Below are positions 56,233-64,000 of a DNA stretch of 64,000 bases, piece after piece. Where the stretch lies: the NCBI RefSeq assembly GCF_900113185.1, contig NZ_FOZD01000002.1, positions 1,090,065 through 1,154,064 of the forward strand. The letters run 5' to 3'. Each line of letters opens with the position of its first letter. The stretch's first letter is position 1. The translations under genes and the position numbers were made by a program. The notes below the pieces were generated by a model, which was given only the letters and a program-made list of their open reading frames with translations, was not told the origin of the DNA and ran no database searches. The stretch is from Agromyces sp. CF514 (GTDB lineage: Bacteria; Actinomycetota; Actinomycetes; Actinomycetales; Microbacteriaceae).

Positions 56233-57458
56233 GCGACGACGTGCAGCAGTCGAGCGACGTGAGCGCAGACGACTGGCAGCAGCGGTTCGACCGGCGCATC
56301 ATGCGTTCGATCGGCATGCCGCTCCGCAAGCTCGACCACGGCGAGGGCGCCTACGTGTGGGACGACGAGGGCACCGAGTACCTCGACTTCCTCGCCGGCA
56401 TCGCGGTGAACTCCCTCGGGCACGCCCACCCCGCGTTCGTCGAGGCCGTCAGTCGTCAGGCTGCGACCCTCGCGCACGTGTCGAATTACTTCACGACCGA
56501 GCCGGCACTCGAACTCGCCGAGCGCATCACGCGACTCGCGGGGGCGGGCGACAACGGACGTGCCTGGTTCGGCAACTCGGGTGCCGAGGCCAACGAGGCC
56601 GCCTTCAAGCTCGCGCGCCTCAACAACTCCGGCGGCGCCCGCACACGGGTGCTCGCGCTCGTCGACGCGTTCCACGGCCGCACGATGGGTTCGCTCGCCC
56701 TCACGGGCAAGCCGCACATGCGCGAGGCGTTCGAACCGCTCGCCGGAGGGGTCGAGCACGTCCCGGCGACGATCGAGGCGCTCGAGGCTTCGATCGACGA
56801 TGCCGTCGCCGCGCTGATCGTCGAGCCCATCCAGGGCGAGGCCGGGGTCGTCGAACTGCCCGAGGGCTACCTCGAGGCGGCGCGCGAGCTCACCCGCCGG
56901 CACGGCGCGCTGCTCATCGTCGACGAGATCCAGACCGGGGCCGGGCGCACGGGCGCCTGGTTCGGCTTCCAACACGCGGGCATCACGCCCGACGCCATCA
57001 CCGTCGCGAAGGGCATCGGCGGGGGCATCCCGATCGGCGGGCTCGTGACGTTCGGCGCGGCATCCGACCTCTACTCGAAGGGCCAGCACGGCTCGACGTT
57101 CGGCGGCAACCCGCTCGCGACCGCGGTCGCGAACGCGGTGCTCGGCGAGATCGAACGCGCCGACCTCGTCGGCAACGCCGCCCGTCGCGGTCCGCAGGTG
57201 CGCGAGCGCATCGCGGCCATCGGGTCCCCGCTCGTCGCCGCGACGCGCGGCCGCGGGCTCCTCATCGGCGTCGGGCTCACCGAACCTGTCGCGGGCAAGG
57301 TCGTCGACGCCGCCCTCGCGCACGGCCTCATCGTGAACGCCGCCAACGACGTGACCATCCGACTCGCACCGCCGCTCATCATCGGCGACGCCGAGATCGA
57401 CGCCTTCGCCGAGCGATTCGCCGCGGCGCTCGCCGACGTCGAGCACGCGACATCCTGA
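56229..57458 (+). CDS. argD: Acetylornithine aminotransferase
   Basis: A 409-residue class III PLP aminotransferase. It has [54 protein letters not shown], the Asp in [18 protein letters not shown] and the PLP lysine in [20 protein letters not shown]. It converts N-acetylglutamate semialdehyde to N-acetylornithine. The start is ATG 56229, overlapping argB by four bases; longer open frames upstream are shadows in argB. Confidence 0.95.
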   Translation: MSDDVQQSSDVSADDWQQRFDRRIMRSIGMPLRKLDHGEGAYVWDDEGTEYLDFLAGIAVNSLGHAHPAFVEAVSRQAATLAHVSNYFTTEPALELAERITRLAGAGDNGRAWFGNSGAEANEAAFKLARLNNSGGARTRVLALVDAFHGRTMGSLALTGKPHMREAFEPLAGGVEHVPATIEALEASIDDAVAALIVEPIQGEAGVVELPEGYLEAARELTRRHGALLIVDEIQTGAGRTGAWFGFQHAGITPDAITVAKGIGGGIPIGGLVTFGAASDLYSKGQHGSTFGGNPLATAVANAVLGEIERADLVGNAARRGPQVRERIAAIGSPLVAATRGRGLLIGVGLTEPVAGKVVDAALAHGLIVNAANDVTIRLAPPLIIGDAEIDAFAERFAAALADVEHATS

Positions 57459-59966
<2,508 letters not shown>

Positions 59967-59988
59967 GCGGTCTGCGGCTGATGCGGCG

Positions 59989-60666
59989 ATGAGCGAGCGG
60001 ATGCCGCGGCCGGCCGCCGCCGAGGTCGGCCCGCTCTCCGGCGCGGCGTCCGACGCCCTGAGCGTGCCCGACCGCGCGTTCTTCGCGCGCGACTCGGTCG
60101 AGCTCGCCCCGTTGCTGCTCGGCGCCGTGCTCGCCTACGAGTCCGACGAGGGCCGCGTCGCGGTGCGGCTGTCCGAGGTCGAGGCGTATCGCGGCGTCGG
60201 TGAGGACCCGGGCTCGCATGCCCATCGCGGAATGACCGCACGCACGACGGTGATGTTCGGCGCACCCGCGCATCTCTACGCGTACTTCACGTACGGCATG
60301 CACACCTGCCTGAACGTGGTCGCGGGCGTCGAGGAGCAGGCGTCGGCGGTGCTGCTGCGCGGCGGCACGGTGGTCGAGGGGCTCGAGCTCGCACGTCGAC
60401 GGCGCGGCGCGGCATCCGACCGGGATCTCGCACGCGGGCCCGCTCGGCTCGCAGTCGCGCTCGGCGTGCCGCTCGCGGCGACGGGCGCCGACCTGCTCGC
60501 ACCGCCGTTCGAGATCGAGGTCCGGGATCGACCGCAGGCGTACGAGGCCGGACCTCGCACGGGCGTCAGCGGTGCAGGCGGGGGAGCGGCGTACCCGTGG
60601 CGCTTCTGGCTGCCTGGCGATCCGGGCGTCTCGCCGTATCGTCGGCACGCGAAGTCGCACGACTGA
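59989..60666 (+). CDS. DNA-3-methyladenine glycosylase, AAG/MPG family
   Basis: A 225-residue alkylpurine glycosylase. After an approximately 30-residue N-terminus it shows ARDSVELAPLLLGAVLAY, RLSEVEAYRGVGEDPGSHAHRGMTART with the catalytic Glu, VMFGAPAHLYAYFTYGMHTCLNVV and VLLRGGTVVEG. It removes 3-methyladenine, hypoxanthine and related lesions. It begins 22 bases after argH without a terminator and is probably cotranscribed with it, an arrangement seen in other actinobacteria. It converges on the membrane-protein gene that follows. Confidence 0.92.
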   Translation: MSERMPRPAAAEVGPLSGAASDALSVPDRAFFARDSVELAPLLLGAVLAYESDEGRVAVRLSEVEAYRGVGEDPGSHAHRGMTARTTVMFGAPAHLYAYFTYGMHTCLNVVAGVEEQASAVLLRGGTVVEGLELARRRRGAASDRDLARGPARLAVALGVPLAATGADLLAPPFEIEVRDRPQAYEAGPRTGVSGAGGGAAYPWRFWLPGDPGVSPYRRHAKSHD

Positions 60667-60690
60667 AGGCGCAGCCCGGTCCGCGAGCGG

Positions 60691-61296
60691 CTAGTGCACC
60701 GCGATCTGCACGACCAGCGCCGCGGCGCAGGCCCAGATGAGGCTCGCGAGGGTGCCGATGATGAATCGCTCGCGGGCCTCGGGCGCCTCGAGCTCGGTGA
60801 ATCGGCCGACGCCCTTGACCGCGACGACGATCGCGAGGCCCTCGGGGAACCCGGCGATGATCGAGCCCGCTGCCGCGATGCGCTCGAGGAAGCCGATCAC
60901 GAGGCCACCGCGCAGCACCTCGCGCTTGGGCGCTGCCACGAGGCCCTGTCGCTCCTCGGCGGTCGTGGCCTTCTCGCTGACGATGATGCCGCCGTGCAGG
61001 CCGGGCGAGACGCTCGTGCCCATGGCAAGGTTGAGGGCCGTCGCGGCGGCGGGGCTTCCGCCGAAGACCGCGGCCGTGAAGGCGAGCGCGGTCGCGAGCG
61101 GCGCGAAGCCGCCGGGCGCGGGCTCGGTCAGGGCCGAGGCACAGAGGATGGCGATGAGGAGCGCGCCTGCGGCGACCCACACGAAGACGGCTCGGAACCG
61201 CAGATGCGCGAGGATCGAGAACCCGGCAGCGCCGGCGAGCGCGAGGAACAGGATCGTCGAGGCGATGGCGTTCGTGACGGCGGTGGGATCGAACAC
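60691..61296 (-). CDS. Hypothetical membrane protein next to a SatD-like regulator
   Basis: A 201-residue protein with about five predicted membrane helices (residues about 8-28, 32-52, 58-85, a weak one near 130-150, and 178-198). I do not recognise a domain. GTG 61296 is chosen because GAAGGAA lies just upstream on its strand and the earlier open frame is rich in Pro/Ser and overlaps the regulator gene region. It lies downstream of the SatD-like gene on the same strand, 79 bases apart, so the two are probably one operon. Function unknown. Confidence 0.65.
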   Translation of the reverse strand: MFDPTAVTNAIASTILFLALAGAAGFSILAHLRFRAVFVWVAAGALLIAILCASALTEPAPGGFAPLATALAFTAAVFGGSPAAATALNLAMGTSVSPGLHGGIIVSEKATTAEERQGLVAAPKREVLRGGLVIGFLERIAAAGSIIAGFPEGLAIVVAVKGVGRFTELEAPEARERFIIGTLASLIWACAAALVVQIAVH

Positions 61297-61375
61297 GGGG
61301 TTCCTTCGGCGTAGGGGTCCACGGAGCGGTTGCGAACAGCGTAGCGAGAGTGGCCGACACACGGGCCGTGGCGGT

Positions 61376-62050
61376 TCAGCGTGTGATGTCGGAGCCGACG
61401 ACGGCGTCGAGCTCGGCGAGCAGTCGTTCGAGGGGGGCGAGCGCTTCGGACTCCGCACGCCACATGGCCGCCTTCAGGCGAGCGCTCACGGCAGCCGGAC
61501 TGATGCCGAGCTCACGCGCGACGTCCTTCTGCAGGCGTCCGGTCCGCGCGAGGTCGACGACCTCCCAGCCGGGTTCGCTGCGGCGTTCCCGAAGCAGCAC
61601 GAGCAGCCGCACGAGCGCTTCGACACCGGCCGCGTCGATCGTGCCGGCGGTGTCCGTGGCCCGCTCGGCGTCGGGCCCGATCGGCGTCGACGTAGGGAGA
61701 GCGGATGCCGCGCGCAGCGCGAACCGTCCGTCGGCGCGCTTCGCCGCCTGCACGGCCTCGCGCGCGGCGATGAACGCGGTGCCCGTTGCCTTGCGCGCGG
61801 CGTCGGGCAGGGGAGTCCGCACGTCGCCGAGGCCGAGGCCGACGCTCCATCGGCCGTCGCGCGTCGCGTCGAGCACGATCGAGAGCGCGGCCCGGGCCGA
61901 TGCGGTGACCAGCTGGATCTCGTCGCCCGCGGTCTGGTCTGCCGGAAGCAGGAGCGCCCCGCCGTGGGAGCGCTCGAGCGAGGCGATGAGGTCGCCCGCC
62001 CGGTCGTCGTCTCGCCGGCTCGCCACCTGGTCTGCCGTGATCACGAACAT
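61376..62050 (-). CDS. SatD-family-like regulator with C-terminal HTH
   Basis: A 224-residue protein. The N-terminal part (MFVITADQVASRRDDDRAGDLIASL, then GDEIQLVTASARAALSIVL) resembles the SatD family. The C-terminal part (VVDLARTGRLQKDVARELGISPAAVSARLKAAMWRAESEAL) looks like a sigma-region-4-type helix-turn-helix. SatD proteins were named from a streptococcal acid-tolerance locus; their role is unclear. ATG 62050 has GGGAGG four bases upstream on its strand. The promoter contains palindromes suited to autoregulation. Confidence 0.55.
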   Translation of the reverse strand: MFVITADQVASRRDDDRAGDLIASLERSHGGALLLPADQTAGDEIQLVTASARAALSIVLDATRDGRWSVGLGLGDVRTPLPDAARKATGTAFIAAREAVQAAKRADGRFALRAASALPTSTPIGPDAERATDTAGTIDAAGVEALVRLLVLLRERRSEPGWEVVDLARTGRLQKDVARELGISPAAVSARLKAAMWRAESEALAPLERLLAELDAVVGSDITR

Positions 62051-62063
62051 CGTGCCTCCCTCG

Positions 62064-62124
62064 ATCAAGGTCTCAAGGTTGTTCTCTCGTGCATAAGTCT
62101 ACAGACTTGATTGAGCATGATCAA
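62064..62124 (-). promoter_or_regulatory. Promoter of the SatD-like gene with operator palindromes
   Basis: On the minus strand, TTGATC (62119-62124) and TAGACT (62096-62101) are spaced by 17 bases. The -10 lies in the perfect palindrome AAGTCT-AC-AGACTT (62095-62108). The element ATCAAGTCT occurs there on the minus strand (62103-62111), and a variant, ATCAAGGTCT, occurs in inverted orientation at 62064-62073. The DNA here is AT-richer than its surroundings. Confidence 0.65.
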
Positions 62125-62205
62125 TGTTCGTAAGTGTATCGATGCGATCGGTCCCCGCGTTGCAGGAGCGCCTTCCGCACCGACCTCCGCTGATAGCCTT
62201 GCGGA

Positions 62206-63507
62206 GTGTCAGACCCCGTGATCCTCGCATCCCAGCACAACGACGCCGCATTCGACGACGTCTGGGAGGAGCTCCGCTGGCGCGGCCTCGTGCACGTCTC
62301 CACCGACGAAGCCGCCCTGAAAGCACTCCTCGCCGGCGATCCGATCACGTATTACTGCGGTTTCGACCCCACCGCTCCGAGCCTGCACCTCGGCAACCTC
62401 GTGCAGTTGCTCACCATGCGCCGACTGCAGCTCGCAGGGCACAAGCCCCTCGGGCTGGTGGGCGGATCGACCGGCCTCATCGGCGATCCGCGCCCCACCG
62501 CCGAGCGCACGCTCAACACGAAGGAGACCGTGGTCGAGTGGGTCGGCCGCCTGCAGGCGCAGGTGAGCCGCTTCCTCTCGGCCGAGGGCGAGAACGCCGT
62601 GCGCCTGGTGAACAACCTCGACTGGACCGCAGATCTCAGCGCCATCGACTTCCTGCGCGAGATCGGCAAGCACTACCGCGTCGGCACGATGCTGAAGAAA
62701 GACGCGGTCGCGTCGCGCCTGAACTCTGACGCCGGCATCAGCTACACCGAGTTCAGCTACCAGATCCTGCAGGGCTTCGACTACCTCGAGCTCCACCGCC
62801 AGTACGGCTGCGTGCTGCAGACCGGCGGCAGCGACCAGTGGGGCAACCTCACGAGCGGCACCGACCTGATCCACCGGGTCGAGGGTCGGAGCGCCCACGC
62901 GATCGGCACGCCGCTCATCACCAACTCCGACGGCACGAAGTTCGGCAAGAGCGAGGGCAACGCCATCTGGCTCGACGCCGAGATGTGCAGCCCGTACCGC
63001 TTCTACCAGTTCTGGCTCAACACCGACGACGCCGACGTCATCGGCCGGCTGAAGGTGTTCACCTTCCTCGGTCGAGAGCGCATCGAACAGCTCGAGGCGC
63101 TCGTCGAGAGCGAGCCGTTCCGGCGCGAGGCGCAGCGCACGCTCGCGAACGAGGTCACCACCCTGGTGCACGGGGCGGATGCCACGGCAGCCGTCATCGC
63201 GGCATCCGAGGCGCTCTTCGGACAGGGCGACCTGTCGGCACTCGATGACGCGACGCTCGAATCCGCGCTCCGCGAGCTGCCGAACACCACGACCGCGCCT
63301 GACGTACAGGTAGCGCAACTGCTCTTCGACACCGGGCTGGTCAAGTCGGTGAGCGAGGGTCGCCGCGCGATCGCCCAGGGCGGTGTCTCGCTCGACAACG
63401 TTCGCATCGACGATGAGGCCGCGACCATCGAAGGGCGTGTTCCCCGAGGTGGCATGGCGGTGCTCCGCCGCGGCAAGCGCACGCTCGCCGGCGTCTTCGT
63501 CGAATAG
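62206..63507 (+). CDS. tyrS: Tyrosyl-tRNA synthetase
   Basis: A 433-residue class I synthetase of the bacterial TyrRS type: YCGFDPTAPSLHLGNLVQL with the HIGH-like motif, GGSTGLIGDPRP, SYQILQGFDYLELHRQYGCVLQTGGSDQWGN, and the KMSKS-like motif KFGKSEGNAIWLD. A C-terminal S4 RNA-binding domain follows (VSEGRRAIAQGGVSLDNVRIDDE). The start is GTG 62206, six bases after TAGCCT (62194-62199), consistent with a leaderless mRNA; no T-box lies upstream. A strong terminator follows. Confidence 0.96.
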   Translation: MSDPVILASQHNDAAFDDVWEELRWRGLVHVSTDEAALKALLAGDPITYYCGFDPTAPSLHLGNLVQLLTMRRLQLAGHKPLGLVGGSTGLIGDPRPTAERTLNTKETVVEWVGRLQAQVSRFLSAEGENAVRLVNNLDWTADLSAIDFLREIGKHYRVGTMLKKDAVASRLNSDAGISYTEFSYQILQGFDYLELHRQYGCVLQTGGSDQWGNLTSGTDLIHRVEGRSAHAIGTPLITNSDGTKFGKSEGNAIWLDAEMCSPYRFYQFWLNTDDADVIGRLKVFTFLGRERIEQLEALVESEPFRREAQRTLANEVTTLVHGADATAAVIAASEALFGQGDLSALDDATLESALRELPNTTTAPDVQVAQLLFDTGLVKSVSEGRRAIAQGGVSLDNVRIDDEAATIEGRVPRGGMAVLRRGKRTLAGVFVE

Positions 63508-63544
63508 CCGAGGGTCTCCGCACTCGGAGTCCGCAATCGGCATC

Positions 63545-63586
63545 GGCCCCGCTCTCCCGCCTCGGCGGTGGAGCGGGGCCGTTTCG
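63545..63586 (+). terminator. Terminator after tyrS
   Basis: GGCCCCGCTC (63545-63554) and GAGCGGGGCC (63571-63580) form a perfect 10-bp stem, with an inner stem CCGCC/GGCGG. GTTTCG follows. Confidence 0.8.
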
Positions 63587-64000
63587 CGTTGAGGCAGATC
63601 TCGTGTTGATCAGGGAATTCGATCCAATCGTGGCGTGCGACACGCCCGGGATGCATCGAGGATTTGTCTGTGCGCCGAACCCGAGGGTAAGTTTCTATCT
63701 GTCGCCACGTCGGCTGAGTCGGACTGAGAGGTTCGGGTCGGCGGTCGGGTTGATGCTCTAGCCAAATAACCTCGTAGGCGCGATTGCGACTCGGTGATTT
63801 CAAGTCTAGAGTGTGATTCCCTCCACCTTTCGCGATCAGGTCTCGATCTGGTTCGTGAATCCACAGGTTGTTCGGATCTGCATCCGCAGGTTCGCCCAGC
63901 TTCGTGTGGTGGTATGGTTGGCAGGTTGCCCTGAATTGCAGGTCCACGGGTTGTGGGTGTCTGGTTTTGTGGCGTCTGGTTCTTGAGAACTCAACAGCGT
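63587..64000 (+). promoter_or_regulatory. Gene-free region, probable rRNA operon promoter and leader
   Basis: About 410 bases without a plausible gene and with clearly lower GC than the rest. Candidate -10 elements are TAAGTT (63688-63693, with TTGTCT 18 bases upstream at 63664-63669) and TATGGT (63913-63918). The last bases, around TTCTTGAGAACTCAACAGCG, resemble the sequence that precedes 16S rRNA genes in many Micrococcales; GTTCT-TG-AGAAC there can form a small stem. I infer that a 16S-23S-5S operon begins just past the window edge. Confidence 0.6.

Noticed and set aside
62051..62205. T-box riboswitch before tyrS
   Set aside because: The -10-like TAGCCT lies six bases before the start codon and no T-box core sequence is present.
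63003..63947. 314-codon minus-strand frame across the tyrS end and the gap
   Set aside because: It crosses the tyrS terminator and shows no domain; its coding half is antisense to tyrS.

Overview
The window is about 70% GC, gene-dense and almost entirely chromosomal housekeeping sequence from a high-GC Gram-positive bacterium. The gene order (ftsK-pgsA-cinA-clgR-DUF3046-recA-recX-miaB-miaA-dapF; lexA divergent from a LysM gene; hisC-hisB-hisH-priA; lhr-nei2; infC-rpmI-rplT; gluABCD; argCJBDFH) and the rRNA-leader-like right edge point to an actinobacterium of the family Microbacteriaceae. The genus cannot be fixed from this sequence. I saw no tRNA, rRNA body, CRISPR array, insertion sequence, prophage or other foreign-looking island.

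Layout. 1-4.5 kb: the 3' end of the RNase J gene, a MacA/MacB-like adaptor-ATPase-permease set and a GNAT acetyltransferase. 4.5-11.8 kb: ftsK, pgsA, a PncC/CinA amidohydrolase, the clgR regulator, a DUF3046 gene, then recA-recX behind two LexA-type boxes. 11.8-15.3 kb: miaB, miaA, dapF. 15.3-21.8 kb: a convergent methyltransferase gene, hflX, metF-metE and a reductase-like gene. 21.8-27.4 kb: lexA facing away from an SOS-type LysM gene, then hisC, hisB, hisH, priA and an SseB-family gene. 27.5-34.3 kb: a PLP-dependent decarboxylase, the large helicase gene lhr overlapping nei2. 34.4-37.3 kb: a DUF1844 gene divergent from infC-rpmI-rplT, then an SPOUT rRNA methyltransferase. 37.4-44.9 kb: a glutamate-type ABC transporter, pheS-pheT and a DUF1801 gene. 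44.9-52.8 kb: a TetR regulator divergent from an amidohydrolase and a dipeptide-type ABC transporter with a fused double ATPase. 52.9-60.7 kb: a small arginine-rich leader ORF followed by argC-argJ-argB-argD-argF-argH and a 3-methyladenine glycosylase. 60.7-63.5 kb: a SatD-like regulator and a membrane protein on the minus strand, and tyrS. The last 490 bases hold a terminator, then a gene-free lower-GC stretch ending in what looks like the leader of an rRNA operon.

How the genes work together: recA, recX, lexA and the LysM gene form a visible SOS circuit; lhr/nei2 and the alkylpurine glycosylase add DNA repair. The arg genes make arginine from N-acetylglutamate, and the leader ORF plus two mutually exclusive hairpins in front of argC look like a classical ribosome-stalling attenuator, the most interesting candidate in the window. 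The TetR/amidohydrolase/oligopeptide-transport block looks like an inducible uptake-and-hydrolysis module with a well-formed shared operator. Other window-scale signals are many genes whose -10-like hexamer lies 5-9 bases before the start codon (leaderless transcription), and a strongly repeated 10-mer GCGGCATCCG (reverse complement CGGATGCCGC) found in coding and non-coding DNA.
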